From: Numida meleagris
Taxonomy: Eukaryota > Chordata > Aves > Galliformes > Numididae
DNA: 64,000 nucleotides
Direction of reading: 5' to 3'
NCBI RefSeq assembly: GCF_002078875.1
Contig: NC_034409.1
Location: 16,181,786-16,245,785 of the forward strand
Shown here in pieces: positions 42,101 through 55,735 of the stretch. The notes beneath the pieces are model-generated. The model did not search any database and had not been told where the DNA came from. It saw only the letters and a list, made by a program, of their open reading frames with translations. Positions within the stretch are counted from its first letter, which is position 1. Each line of letters begins with the position of its first letter. The position numbers and the translations under genes are program-made.

Positions 42101-44629
42101 GAAACCAGCACTGATAAAAGAGTTCTCAAGAAAAGGCAAAGTAGTGATTTTTGAATAAAATGTCATACACCTTGGAAAAAAGGGGCTTAACAATTACTTT
42201 TACGGAAGGAAAAAATGAGGGGTGGTACAATGAGCGATGCAAGTGGATCAAATGAAAAAGTAATTTTTTTTTTGTTAAACAGAACAGTTATGATCATTGA
42301 GATCATAAATCAAATAGCATAAAAGGCAGGAAATGCAGCAAGGTGGGGAGTGGTGGCAAGAGCTGAGCATAAGGGAGGGATGCAGTACTATGAGTGGAGT
42401 CTGGAGCTCAGTGTGTCACCATAATGACATCAAAAGAGAGAAGGAAAAAAAAGCAAAAAAAAAAGGAAATTAAGGAAAATTGCAAATTTTTCTTAGCTAC
42501 ATTCTGGAAAGAACAAAGTTTTTTTGAGAAATAGGTTGTGAAAGATGTGAAAAGGCAAGGAGAGAAGGCAGGACCTTTGTTTGCAAGTGCAGCATGAAAG
42601 TGGGGATGTTCAGACAGAAACACTGTGATCAGAGATTTCTGAGGCTAGAATGGACAGTCTGCTTTTCAAAGTCCCATTGTGCTTAAGATCAAAGGATGGC
42701 CAGATCATTTTAGCACCACAGCTTACAGATAAAAGTAAAGTAGGTTTTGAGACAGGCATCTTCATTATTAAATGGAGGATTATCAGCTGTGTTAACACTG
42801 CAATTAACATGCTTAGGAGCGGATGAAGATGATGTATAATTGTTTGTTTGCTTGCTTTATGCTGTTTTGCCTCCCTGGGCAATCCAATTCTTTTAATGTA
42901 AAAGTGACAGCTGAAAACTGAAATCTGATAGCCAGCAAGTCTTGTGAATACAAGGAGAAATTTTATTCAATGTCTTTCTGATGGCTCCTGCACGCTTCTA
43001 ACTTTGAGGACCAGAGCTGGTGCAGAGATCTTCTTGTCGTTCCCAAAACTGGGCCTCCCCTTACAACAGGTAAAGAGCAGGGCTCCCCCTGATTTATTCT
43101 GTTTTCCCATCTCCCCATCTGCTCAGACCTAGATCCTGCTTCCTAAGCTCCTGAAACACAAGGTGACAATGCAGAGGGCATCCATCCACAACCATGGAAC
43201 AGGCTCTACAAGCCCCGAGCATATCCTGCAGTCAGATACTTCTTAGAAACCACAGTGCCTATTCTCTGACACTACTGTAAGAAGCAAGAGTTCTCCTAAC
43301 TGTAATAAAGTAGAACCTTGAAAACATCTTTTCTAGAGAATGTTTTTCACTTGCGCACATCCCTTCAATTCTATGGAGAACACCCTCCCTGCACCTGAGG
43401 TGCTTTGCAGAGAAGCAATTTGCTCTGTGTAGTTTGGTCAGCAAGCTTGTTTATGAGTAGTGTTACACTGATAAAAAATATGAGAAAATTTAATTAGGAA
43501 GTCTTACGAGACTATGAAGTCAACATTTCCTACCTCTTAATCTAATAGTTAACTAATGATCATCATCCAACTCTAAACACTTTCCCACATTCACAGCAGT
43601 ATAAACATACAAAGTACTCTCTCAGCTGAATTTCAGACATTTCAGATTTATGTATGTGCCATTAATTTATAATTCTGTCCTGTGCAATATTTCACCTAAA
43701 CATTAGCAATTCTGTCCAGTAAGTTTTTCTTTCTGACCCAAAAGGATTATTACCAAATCATCTTCTCTAGAAAGAAAACAACCATTAATCTGTTGAAAAT
43801 TAATCCAGGAGAGTAAACAAAATCATTAAGAAGTTAGGTGGAATCAGAATATGTTTATCGTCTGAGTTGTGCCACGCTTAGGTCAGCAATAAAAATTTTG
43901 GCAATCCATTGTACAGGCAAACAGAATACTTTCATAAAAGTTACTTGGTAAAGGCTTTGATTTTTCTCTGATAATGATCTGATTTCATTACCTTTACATA
44001 CCAGGATACACTGGCTTAATTTTCATGTGAGAAAATCACAGTCAGTGGCAGGAACATTTCTGTTTGGCTGCAACTTCAAAGAGCGAATGAAAAATTTAGA
44101 AGGTAAGATCAATAGTTAGAAAACGAATTTCATCTTAACAAGGCAGCTTACGGCTTGGAGCCATGCAAAACAACCAGAGAAGCTGTGACTTTCAAAATCA
44201 TACGGGAGGAGAAAGGATAAAACTCAACTCAACTCAATGAAACAGCTGTTCAAGCTAAAACAAAGAAACACGACAGGAGAAAAAATGCCCTTCTTCCTCC
44301 TTTCTCAAATGAATGGGAGATAGAAATCAGTCATGGAGTCTCAATTAATCTTGCCTTCCAGGCTGCTTGGGCCACCTGGGCCTCCCAAGTTCACAAGTTC
44401 CCATGCTACTGATGGCTGTCTATAAGCTCTTTCAGGAGTGCTGAGATCTGACTTTGGAGCTGGTTCCACAAATGGACAAGAGCACTGAAGAAAGGTTTGC
44501 CATTTCCCAGGCTTTTGCATCACACAGTGGGAGTATTGTAGGAAAGAGGGAAAGCAGCTTTGGGCCCCCAGTCCCAGGTAGAAACTAATACCTGGGAGTG
44601 AGTTCAGTTGAAGGCCACCATGGGAATAA
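39191..44629. other. Intergenic DNA, no gene seen
   Basis: Unique AT-rich DNA with an A-run near 42030-42042 and short pentamer repeats (AACTC) at 44221-44236. Frames of 60-90 residues occur on both strands but none shows a family motif or conserved splice structure. Confidence 0.55.
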
Positions 44630-44972
44630 GGGCCTGGAGCACCTGACCTGTGAGGAGATATGGAGGGAGCTGGGCACACCCAGCCTGGAGCAGGGCGGGT
44701 ATGGGGAGGCCTGAGAAGATGAAGCCAGGCCGTGCTCCGGGTGCAAGGCAGGAGGCTGAGAGACAACAGCAGGTGCAGGCTGAAAGAAGAGAGGTTCAAA
44801 CGGGATACAAGGAAAACCTTTTTCTCCATAAGGATGAGGAAGCACTGGTGTAGGTTGCCCAGAGCATTTATGCGATCTCCATCCATTCAGCTTTTCAAGA
44901 CCCAACTGGATAAAGATCTGTGCAAGCTGATTTCCATGATGAGCAGGAGGTTGGTCCAGAGACCTCCATGTG
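44630..44972 (+). mobile_element. CR1 LINE fragment, older subfamily
   Basis: Plus-oriented CR1 3' portion. It carries a 'gagctgggcacacccagcctggag' block (read as the RT tail), 'gggatacaaggaaaaccttt', 'ttttcaagacccaactggat' and a diverged 'gaggttggtccagagacctcc' block that corresponds to the usual gaggttggactagatgacctcc. No terminal ATTCTATG repeat survives. It is more diverged than the copies near 27-29 kb. The 181-residue minus-strand frame overlapping it (44341-44886) is an antisense shadow. Confidence 0.85.
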
Positions 44973-47900
44973 TACAGGACTTCATAGCCTGCTTTCACTG
45001 CAGCATCTCATTTTTGCTTGCCAGCTGACCTGTCGCCTTCACTGCAATTTGGATCTGATACCCATTTCTTCCTGTGTGCAGAGAGGGAAGCCCATACCTG
45101 GGGTGTAGGAATTGACATTACTCAGGAAGCGAATATTCACATCCATGCAGGAGTCCAACCTGGAGTGAGTAATAAACTAGATCATGAGTGAACAGCTACT
45201 AATTAATTTGCCTATATCACAGCTAGTTTACAGGCTTTTCTGTAACTTGGAAAGCTGCACTACACCTACCCGCTCCCCACAAACTGCTGTCCTGTGTGAC
45301 TGATTTGTAATCCTGGAAATTAAATGAGCTTAATTCTTTTATGGTTGCAAATTCCACACATTAAAAGCGGGAGTTCCCAGAGGGAATTCTAATGGCAGGC
45401 TCCAGATGGGGCAGGGACAAAGTAACAAACTATAATTCCACTCATGGGTTTGAGGATCAAATCCTATATCCCTCCAAAGGATGTAAGTTGAATTTGATGC
45501 TCAAATCCCAAAGCATTTTGCTCAGCTGCTGCATTACCCTGAACACTATAGGAACATGGAACTTTGCCTCTGTGCGTGCTCCCAGATGCTTTATATGTGA
45601 CAATATTGTGCATTTTGGCATCTGTGTTACACCTGAGTCCTTTCAGGTTTCACCAAGTGGAGGCTGTGCCATCTGTCTCAGTGTGGATGTTTGATGCATT
45701 CAAAGTGCTCTCAGCCTAGTGCCTGGCTCAGAAATTGAGATGCTCAGTTGAAAGAGTGGGAAAAGGAAAATCTCAAGTTTCAGCCTTTTTCTGAGGACTG
45801 CTGATATATTATGCAGGATCAAGTGAAACACTAACCAGGTTGTAAAATGCATACTGTGGGATCTGAAATGTAGGACATCACCCCCCAGCAAATTCCCTAT
45901 CTGTCAAGGTAGCAATCCAAGCTCACTGCTGTGAGCTCTTGGTGCTTCAGCTAGTTTTGCAGCTGTGGCTGCACCATGACTCGTTTTCAGTAAAAGGGTC
46001 AGAGACTGTCCTCGGCATGGCAAGGTGGCTTAGTCTCCTCTGGGGAGGTAGGTCTAAAACTGCAATGTTTCAAAATATGCAGAGATGAAGGAAATGAAAC
46101 AGACTGCATCCTAGGTAAGAGTTAAACACCGAGCAACTGTTTGAAAGGACTGGAGGAAACCTGCTGCTTTCAGAGAAGATTTACCCCTGGGCAATGAGTA
46201 TCTCAGGCAGGATTCTCCAGATGGAAGGAGATGGAAAAAAAGAGAGGACAGGAACAGCAAAGGAAAAACCTGTTCTGTATCCTCGTGGCTAGATAAGCAG
46301 CTTCTCTTTTGACAGGTTTAGTTTGTGATATTTCCTCAGGCATTTCTTCAGAAAAGAACCCAAATTCCTAAAAATGGGGCCGTAAGACTGAGCACCTCAT
46401 CTCTTTGTGAATGGGGCTGAGGTGTTTGTAATTCAGAAGCAGCCCATAGCTCATTTCTCAGGAGTCTTTCCCTTCATTTCAGGGCAGGGATAGATTACAT
46501 AGAGTGTTTGATCAGGTTTTATTTTAAGTTGAGCCTTGGAGTCTCTGACATTCTATAAAGGGCCAAACAGGCTGAGGATGCTGTCGGAAGGACAGCTGTT
46601 ATGCAAACACAAATGTGCTGCCCACAGCCTGATCCCTTAATAGCTTTCCACCACTGTATTATTTTTCTCACTTTTACCTCTCAGGAACTTTAAGGCCATA
46701 TTTCCCTTATCCCACATCTTTCTGCTACTCAGTCAGTAAAGGCTGGATGGACAAAAGGATCCTTGCTCCTTCACACCTCTGCTGAGTTAGCTGTGATGTT
46801 TCAGGTACCCATTCCTGCTGCTTTTACTTTACTAAGGGAATCATTACAGGATTTCATCAGTTTAGTGTCTATTTATGGATAATTTACAAAATATAGAACA
46901 GTTGCCTTAAAGAAGATAAAAGATGAAAACAAGAGAATATTTAGAATTTGAAACAAAGACAGCTTTTTAATTGGCTCCTTATAGTGCTTTTAACTACCTG
47001 GATGTGTTTCCAGGCAACAAGTTGTCTAACTATATGTGACCAGCAAGGATGTCTGCCCTCTTTAACTGTGCTTAAAACGATCCACGATGCCTGTAGTTAT
47101 TTTCAAAAGGCCTGGAAGAGCGAATAACCTCCTCCTTTATGCGTTTAGTCGGAAGATTTGCTGGAACTAACTGTTCTAGTCCATCTAACTGCATCACTGA
47201 CCTGACATAATGAAATCATCATGCAGGTTTTCTATTTCAATGAACATTTTATCCTCTTGCCTCCTAGAGAAACAAAGGTCTTTCTCCGTAGGAAATGCCC
47301 ACTCCAAAACAGGCATGTCACCTTGTCATCATCTATTAGCTTTTGACAATTATTTCCTCTCCTTCCTATTTCATCATGTAAAAGAATGAGACACTTTTCT
47401 GAGCTCTTCATCATTAAAAAAATCTATGTAAAATAGAGCATTTATGAAATCTGTAATCAGAAATCCTGCTTTGCCTCCTTAGTCTAGCAAGTCCTAAGCT
47501 GAGCTGCTGCTCTGACATGCTGAGATGGGAGAAAAAGTGATGAATATTGTCCACAAAGCATTCACACAGTACCTTTTCTGAACAGATTGTAATTCAGGAT
47601 GTAGCATTACTTTCTCCATAGAAGCACAGTATGCAGCTAGACTGAGGTTATATTACAGTTTCCTGATTACTCTTGCAGAAGAGAGAAGTTTCCAGACAGA
47701 GTTAATATGAATCTAACACCAAAAAACTGATAGTTTGCTTGGACAGTTCTAAAGCAAACAGGGTTGTTTTCAGCGCTGAAAAGAAAGCTCTGAGGAATGT
47801 ATATTATAGTTTCTCTGTAGTTTGGGGAGTATCCATAAATGATTTAAAAACTGCTTGAGGCATGCATTTACATGGTTAGGGCTATGTCCATCCTGCTCCT

Positions 47901-50900
47901 CTCATCATTTGAAGATTTCTCAGGGGTGAAGGAATGGAGGATGGGTGCTGAGTGTCTCCTAGTGAGAACATTATATCTGGATGGCACAGCACCATGAGCT
48001 GGCATTGGTGCTCAAGGCAGCAGCCTTGTAGTACACCTCTCCTGTGCAGCTTCTACCTGGCTTTGCTAGTGCACTGCCTTCACCCTTGTGCTTACAGCTC
48101 GTGCAGTGCAGTAAGCCTTTTGTCCCCTCTCCTACCCCTATTTCAGATTATGCCACTTCCCTGTCCCAGTCTACCACTCGGTTGCATAGAGCTTTGTGCC
48201 AGGGCAGAGAGGCGCAACAGCAGGCAGGAGAAAGGGAGGAAGCCGACAGGATGCTCGGAGGCAATGCTGGCTAATGCCAGCTTAAAGCACTCATGAACTT
48301 GTCACCTGAAACAGGCCATTGTGAATAATGAGGTGGAATTCCAGCGATACTACACATTTTTTATGGCGGAAGGACAAGTTTTTCTTTATGTTTAAAGATG
48401 ATGTCTTACATAATTAAAAAGTAAGGCATTTGCTGCAGATTCTTAATAGATTCTTAGCACTTAATGGAGTAAAACAATTTATTATAGCCGCTTTATTCTG
48501 TTCTCCAGCTGCACATGTCTTGGGTTCAAAGTACGGTGTTTCACTGCAAATTCAGACTGCAATAAAGGATTTAGACTAGCTTTTGGCCAGGCAAAATCTG
48601 ACTGAATCAACACAAACTCTATTTAAAGAAACACATTTCCTTAATTTTACCTTGAAATCATGTCACAGGTTGGATACAGATTTCAAGAAAGAAACATTAT
48701 AATTATAAATAGATAACCACAGCTTCAGGCTGCACCATTTGTTACTTCAATCTCAGTTAGGTCCATAACAATATTTGTGTTCAGAAAATCCTCAAGAGCA
48801 CGGGAGTGCATTTGTTTGGCCTGTTACACGCAAAATTGCTTGTTGCAATACAGGTGCACTTTTAAAAAATGTGACTCTCTGTGTTTATGACTGCTCAACT
48901 GAAAATATCACAAAGCTGAAATAGCACTGTCTGGTTATTTGAAGGAAGACAGATGCTAAAACAATATTCATGTTATTTAACACACTGTTTTTCCTTAACG
49001 TAGAAATCCACTACATTTCTTCAATTTACATATCACAGTTCTTTTCTAAACATCATCCACACCAAAACAGGGCTGGAGACATGGAAGCAATGGCATTACC
49101 TGAAGATCTCATCAAATAAGTAACAATTTGTTTTCCTTGAACTCTTTTCTTACAGGCTGAACTCTGCTGCAAGGGTATAGGTTAAGAAGTATCCCAAATG
49201 TGTTTCAACGCACAAAACCACCTCTAGCTGTTTCATCTCTGCCACAGGTCAGTAACAGGTGTCTTTGCTCACTTCAGCACCAGCCATCAGCTGAACAGTA
49301 GGTATCCCTGCTATGATCAACAGCTCATGAGTATATGTATTGGCCTTTGAGACAAAGTGCATTACTTTTCACTGGTCCTGCACATGAGGTTTGCATTCTG
49401 TTGTTCAGCCTATCATAATACAAACTCATTATGGTTCAGTAAAGTATAGTTTGCATTTGACCAAGAGGCACACGCAGATGAATCTCATGCCTTGGGGTTA
49501 GTTGCCTTCCAGTGCAATGTGTCTGTAATCCAGTAAATCTCATTTAAAGGAATTATTAACCTCCTCCCCATCCCCCTTCTGCTAAAGGGAATGGATTTCT
49601 CAGATGATCTACAGCTCAGAGCAGAATTCACTGATCTTCTTATGCAGGAGCTTAAAGAAAGTTGCAGGTCTTCCTTTGGATTTTCAGAATGGGGAGGACA
49701 TAAAGCCCCAGTAAGCTCATAACAGATACTGCTTCCCTCTCACTTTCATTGTTGCTGGGGTCATGTGCAGGAATCACCACATCCAGTTCATCTGAACAAA
49801 CTGTGCAAAATGAAGCTGTTATTCTTTAAAGAAAACATAGATAAGGGCAATGCTGAAAAGCAGCTCTACTGTGGTTTTAACTATGAGTGACTTAGTGTAG
49901 TCTAAGTATCTAGTGAAGGGCTCTCCATCTAGTTCTGTCTAAGGATGGAAACTTCTGATCGATCTAAAAGCCTCCCCTGAGTTTTCCAGGTTTCTGGTAT
50001 GTGTTGCAGTGTTACAAAAACTTATTGCTCTATTTTGGAGTGAATTCAGAATTGTGACTCTGATGGAAGGGTCATAGTCACTTGACATTTCTCACATCAT
50101 TATCATAGGGTACAGTCAATATAACCATAGGTGCTTATGCCACTAACTACATCTCTATGGAAAACTGAAGTTTTGGGGGAAAAAAAAAAAAAAAACAACT
50201 TTTGCTGAAAGTTAAGAGTCTTTGTGATGTGAGGTATGATATCATTCTACATATTTTGGGCCCAGAAAATACTAAGTGCATAACTCACACTTCTCAGAAC
50301 CAGAAAATGCAGAGTTAACATCCAAGCATACACATTTTTCTGTATATCTGCTGGATGCTCTACTTCATCCGTAATACATATTTACATTTGACCTTTGAAC
50401 TACTTCAAACTGGAAGGAGAAAGTGTTATTAGAGAAACATAACTGTACCAGCTAAATTTTATATCTCCATCTTTCTCTCTTTTTGTTGTTTGTTTAATCT
50501 CTTCTGTTTTACATGTTTATGTGAGCACTAATATTGTACTACGCTATCGCTTTGTGCTTTGTTAATGGAAAATCTCCTATAGAAGTATAAAATGACCCCA
50601 AATGGACATATTCTTAAGGTTTCTTACTACTTGTCCAGACATAAACAACTTTCAAAATTAAGCAAGCTTATTTTGTCACATGCTGACTATTTATTATCTA
50701 AATATCAGAAACTGAGTACTGAAGCAGAAACAAAGACACTGTTCTACTCAGTCACCTCAGAAATATGCAAGACTAGAAAACAAAGTGAAAACATCCTCAC
50801 CCTGTGACAGTGCTGGCCACAGTCTACCAGGAAGAAAACAAGCATCTGTCTGCCTCTTTTTCTTAAACCAACTACTGAAAAAAAAAACCACCCAAGTGAC

Positions 50901-51726
50901 ATTCAGCTTCTAACACTTTTTTTTTTTATTAGAACAGACTAGAATGACACTTTTTTTTTTTTTTTAGAAACTCAAGAAGAACTGAAAATAAAAAGAGACT
51001 GTAATTCTTCTACATCCTGTACCAGGCTGGGCAGTTTTTTCTTTCCAGCCCTGTTCCTGTTGTAACAAATTTCAGTAGTTTTCTGGTTTGAATAATCTTC
51101 CCCCATGCCACTGGGTGTCTCACATAGTTCTCTTTTCTTTGGCTCTAGACTGACTACATTTTTGTTTTCTGTTCTTCTCTCCCTGTTTCTGTGCCTTAGC
51201 AGCAGCTTGCTTGCCAAGTCTGTCCCTTCCCAACAGCCCAGCTCTTCTCTCCTGCAACTTGTTCCCACTGAGTACATTCAGCTTCTATCAGAAAAGGAGA
51301 AACGCCCGCTGCCTGTGAAATATTCCTCTTTTGCCAAAGCCCAGTGGTCATGGCAAAGCAAACAAGCAATCATCCTACCTGTAGCTCAACCACTGCCTTT
51401 TTTTTTTTTTTTTTTTGAAGGAACTTAAAAAGCACTAATTGCAAACCAGAAAGTTAAACAGATGCTATTAATCACAGTCCCACCCAAGCACCTGGACTGC
51501 AACACTCTCTCTCTACCTCAGCTCTTTTCTCTCTTATACATTTTTTTTTCTGTACTCCTACCTCTTATTGCCTGCCTGCTTTTTTTTTTTTTTTTTGGAT
51601 TTTCTGCAGTCTGTGTTAAAACCAGTCAACTTTATTAATTTTTTTTCTTCTAGTCCAAAGATGTAATGTTTCTCAGATGATCTAATTTTCTTTCTACTGC
51701 TCACTTGTAGATTGCTTTTCATAGTG
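44973..51726. other. Intergenic DNA, no gene seen
   Basis: Unique sequence with no recognisable gene. A-run at about 50180-50195. Between 50.9 and 51.6 kb lie four T-runs of 12 bases or more within 700 bases and pyrimidine-rich DNA between them. Frames at 45392, 47952 and 50972 show no motif and are left out. Confidence 0.55.
50917..51596. repeat. Cluster of poly-T runs
   Basis: T-runs at about 50917-50927, 50951-50965, 51398-51416 and 51580-51596 in a pyrimidine-rich context. On the minus strand these are poly-A tracts. The rightmost has AATAAA (TTTATT on the plus strand near 51631) about 35 bases upstream on the minus strand, so a poly-A-tailed minus-strand insertion is possible but not shown. 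Confidence 0.6.
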
Positions 51727-52050
51727 TCACAGAATCCTTTAGGTTGGAAAAGACCTTCCAGTTCATCTAATCCAACAATCAACCTGACCTACAGAGTCCC
51801 ATCACTAAACCATGTATGTCCCATCATGTCAGGTCCACACATCTCTTAAGTACTTCCAGGAAAGAGGAATCCACCACTTCCCTGCATAGGCTGTTCCAGT
51901 TCTCCCTAACGTTAAATCTAAACCTCCCCTGGTGCAATTTGAGACCATTGCTTTGTGTCCTATCACTTGTCACCTGAGAAAAGAGACCACCACTCTCCTC
52001 TCTGCAGGCACAGAGATAGGTGTACAGAGTGATGAGGTCTTTCCTTATTC
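51727..52050 (-). mobile_element. CR1 LINE fragment, diverged subfamily
   Basis: Reverse-oriented CR1 3' region. It begins with a remnant of the terminal repeat (TGTCACAGAATCC), then 'aggttggaaaagaccttcc', 'catctcttaagtacttccag' and 'cactgctttgtgtcctatca'-like blocks. The blocks correspond to the reverse complement of a CR1 3' UTR of the 'ggaaaagacct' type. No ORF2 coding block is reached with confidence at the right end ('gatgaggtctttcctt'). Confidence 0.88.
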
Positions 52051-52379
52051 TTTTTTCTACTTTTCTTCCTTTTCACTCTGGAATAATATGTGTTTTCTTT
52101 GCTTACCTGAAAGCTAGTATGCTTTTTTTTTCTTGATTATTTTTATATATTCTGAATCTACTTATCCCAGTCTTTCATTCCCAGATGAGCTTTGCAATGT
52201 GGTTTTGTTCCAAACACCATCTCAATCATAGTTTTGAACACGAGCTAAGGTGTATCCAGACCAGATCCTCATAGGGAGTATGCACCTTAGGTGTGCTCAT
52301 ATTGATGTTGATTTATTTTCATTTAATCCCGCTCTGAATTTGCTTGCTCTTTTTTGTTTCTCTAAATTCAGTGACTTTT

Positions 52380-52407
52380 GCTTGCTTGCTTGTTTGTTTG
52401 TTTGTTT
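52380..52407. repeat. CTTG/TTTG microsatellite
   Basis: Two to three CTTG units passing into four TTTG units, seen directly. Confidence 0.9.
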
Positions 52408-53564
52408 AACATTTCATGTCTTACAGTTCATGGCTTAGATTGGTGCTGGGTAATGCTGACTGCTTCTCCCCTTGTTTTTTTCCCCATTGTTGACCATTTA
52501 CTGACAGCTGTGTATTTCCAGGACTGGAGCTTTCTATTTTTGCTTGCCTCCCTACTACCCACATTAATCTCCATTCTTGAACTCCTTATTTATTTTTCCC
52601 TTTATAGCACAGAAGCTTTATCTGATCTGTCAAGCTTCTTTTATAATTGTGTTCATATTCTTGACCTTGTCATATATTATTTTCTTTATAAGAACACGGG
52701 AATTGACAAATCAAAAACCAAACAATGATTCATCAAACCTATGAGCTTGTCAAAGAGGGCAAAAAAAGCTCACAGAATACCTAGACAGGGATACAGTGTT
52801 ATATAAGGGTTCATAAATCCTCCTTGGCTTCCAGCATTGATCAGTTTGAGCCCTCAGCCTTTAGATTACATAGTTTACAGTTCTTATTTCAGCTAGTATA
52901 AATTACCTGTTGTCTTTCTGTGAAGGCATATTTAATCCTGGTTAAATTTTACTAATATTTTGGGTAAAAAGTATTGTGTAAGTTATTTGCATATTATATA
53001 AGAAGACTTTTTCAATGCTGAGAAAACATCTCCTTACAAAAAACAGCTCATGGTTTACTTTAATATAAACAAAACACCTCTAAGAAGGTATTTCATTTTA
53101 TTTGCCACTGGCTAACTGTGCTTTCTCTGAGTTAGGTTCCTTCCTTTTCCTGCTTTTATGTATCACTCTCATCATTTATACTTTTATTAAGAATACTAAA
53201 TAATCTGAGGCGCTCACCCTGTATTTGTGGCGTACTTTGAGCCCCTAAAGCAACAAACAGCCCACCCATCCAGTCCCTTCTGCCCTGGTTTGTACTGATT
53301 CCGCTTAGGCTTTTGTAACATTGTTTGCTGGATCTCATAATGGTCTGCTCACAGAATGAGGAAAATCTCTCATATTTCTAAAGTAAATAGAACAGGTCCC
53401 CAGATGGACAAAAAGGTTATTTCTATAAATCTGCAGCAGGAAAACACACAGGACAATGTTGCAGGGTCAGTGCTGGCAAGCTCAGCCATAAGACAAGGAC
53501 GGAGAGAGTCACTTTAGAAAGAGAGCTTTAAAAAGACAGATTTAGGTAGAAGGTTTTAGATAGC

Positions 53565-53580
53565 TTAGATAGCTATCTAA
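53565..53580. repeat. Perfect 16-base palindrome
   Basis: TTAGATAGCTATCTAA reads the same on both strands, and an overlapping copy of TTTAGATAGC precedes it directly, so the whole is a small tandem plus inverted repeat of TAGATAGC. Confidence 0.8.
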
Positions 53581-53816
53581 AGGAATAGCTGTCTCCTTAA
53601 AATTTCAGCTTTTTGGCTGGTAGAATCACCAACATTGCCGATAAATTTTTCTTAAATAAATACCAGGAAAAGATCCAGTACTGCTCTCAGAAATATCCTT
53701 CTTAAAATATTTAGGCACTTAGCTTTGAAATTATCCTATTGTTTTTGCACGCTTTTCTTTTCGCTAATAATAAACAAGTGAGTGAGAACAATATACATAG
53801 GTGTAAAACAAATGAA

Positions 53817-54070
53817 CAGAATCATAGAATTGAACTGTATAGCATGCCAGGCTGGAAAGATCATCAGTTCCAATTTTTCCATGGGAAAAGGAAGCCCAGA
53901 TGAGATTTCCTAGCATCCTGTAAACCACATCTTGAAAACTTCTAGTGTTAGAAATTCTACCACATCCCTGGGAAGGTTGTGCCAGTGATAAATTGATTTC
54001 CTGGCAAAAAAATATCTGGCTTGTATCAAGATGAAACCAGCAGCCATCAGACATGCAGCCATGCTGTTCC
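53817..54070 (-). mobile_element. CR1 LINE fragment, old copy
   Basis: Reverse orientation. It starts with CAGAATCATAGAAT (3' terminal repeat), then 'ggctggaaagatcatcagtt', 'ttctaccacatccctgggaa' and 'tttcctggcaaaaaaatatc', the diverged reverse complement of a CR1 3' UTR. The right boundary is fuzzy. The 96-residue minus-strand frame over it is a by-product. Confidence 0.8.
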
Positions 54071-55735
54071 AGTTACGAAGTGTGTGTCCTGTTCAGAGCA
54101 AATACTGTGATATGAGCGTCATTTGAAACTTCACCTGTAAGTTCAAGCAAAATGATACCAATATCAACATCAAGGATAGCTCCCCAGTGCTGTAGAGCAG
54201 AGCCAGCAGAGCCATTGGCTTTCACTATCAGAAGACTTCTTGCTTGGCACAGCAGGATCCCAATGAACCACCATCACAGCATCCCATGTGCCAGCCAGGA
54301 AACTTCATGGAATTAATCTCTGAGCACCTCAAAATCTCCATCCCAAACTGACTCAAGATCCACACTCAGCTTATAATTTAGTGTGATGTATTCTGAACTG
54401 ATTTAACGTTCCATTACCCGTTAAATCAGCTGAATCATTATACTCTCATCAGTTTTAAGATCAGAATACAAAAACTCCAAATAATGTGTTGCATGTTGCA
54501 TTACACTTTAATTAAATAAAAATAGTTGGGCTGGTAACTGTGGGTCAGAAAATAAATTTCCTCCTTTTGCTGGTAGATAGCACTTATTTCATCTCCACCC
54601 ACTAGCACTAAGACTCATAGGATGAAACTAACTTGTCATATAAAAAAAACTGTGTCAGAGATAGTAAAATTTTTTTGTCATCTCAGTTCCTTCTGGTGTG
54701 TTCAGCCCAAATAGGTGACACATATGAACATTTGCTCTGTTTAGGTGCACAGGATGCTCCATGGCTCTCTTATAAACCTCCAGAATTATTTTCTGTCTTT
54801 TCTTCTGAAAACAGTGCCCAGAGCTGCTTCTTTCTACAGTTTATTTATATGAACTTTGACAAATTCTATGTACAAATGATGGTACTTAAACATTACCCGT
54901 GTTTTTTCCTTGTTTCCTACCAATCACAGCCCCGGAGGAGGTTTGAGTAATTCACTTTCACTGATCGCATATAAGCAGGAACTTCTGATGCCATGTGTTG
55001 TTTCCTAACGCAACCTTGTTAATCAGAGAGGCACCCAGAGAGACCAGCTGCAGGCAAGTGAACCTTGGCCATGTAGTTAGTGTGTTCCAGCTTGTCTTGG
55101 TAGCTTCTTGGGCCCCACTGTCTCATAGCAGAAATTCAGCGCAGGCAATGCTTGCTCCCTGTTGTTTGTGAGGAAGAAAGTGCCAACATGCATGGACATG
55201 CTCTAGCCTCCCAAACCAGAAAGGTAAACCCTTCTCTGTATTTGAAGCATGTTTCCTACATCTGTCTGAAAAAGCATTTGGTCATCATTTAGTATCATTA
55301 CACTGTTGATGCATAGGTATTTAAAAATGAAAGTAGTGTTGGCTCTTTAAAGGAACAATAATACATTTGGTCTGAATGATAGCTCCTACGGACTTTTAAT
55401 GGTTACAAGACTGAAGAAACCATTTGCTCTTGAAAGCTTAGCAGCTGATTCAACACAGGCTGATTAGATAAAGAAAAGAGAATGGAAGGATAATAAATAA
55501 AAGAGCCCTGTGGTGAGAATTCTAAGGAAATGAAAAACACTTTATTGATAATCAATCTACGGTAGAATTTGATAATGAACTCCTGTATAATAAGCAGCCC
55601 GTGTGCTCACCCTGCCACTGGAATTCTAATGAGGAAGATAATACATTAAAATTAGAAGTTTGCCAGTGAGTCTGTTATTAAAACAATTAAACATTTTTAA
55701 TGCAAGTAAACAGAAATTGTTGCAGTCTGTATTTC
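54071..55735. other. Intergenic DNA, no gene seen
   Basis: Unique DNA. The stretch 55.44-55.70 kb is AT-rich with many ATTA/TAAT words and could be a conserved non-coding element, which cannot be judged from one genome. The 105-residue frame at 54633-54950 has no motif. Confidence 0.5.

Larger units (their letters stand above)
52051..53816. other. Intergenic DNA, no gene seen
   Basis: AT-rich. A CTTG/TTTG repeat lies at 52380-52407 and a perfect 16-base palindrome at 53565-53580. The frame at 52378-52728 is low-complexity hydrophobic and judged chance. Confidence 0.55.

Noticed and set aside
44341..44886. Minus-strand frame of 181 residues, the longest in the window
   Set aside because: It is largely the antisense of a plus-oriented CR1; the proline-rich wording is the reverse complement of CR1 blocks.
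45392..45694. Plus-strand frame of 100 residues
   Set aside because: The cysteine content looked interesting, but spacing fits no zinc-binding or secreted cysteine pattern and there is no signal peptide.
50972..51277. Minus-strand frame of 101 residues between T-runs
   Set aside because: Charged composition reflects a pyrimidine-rich plus strand; no family match. Kept only as part of the T-run observation.
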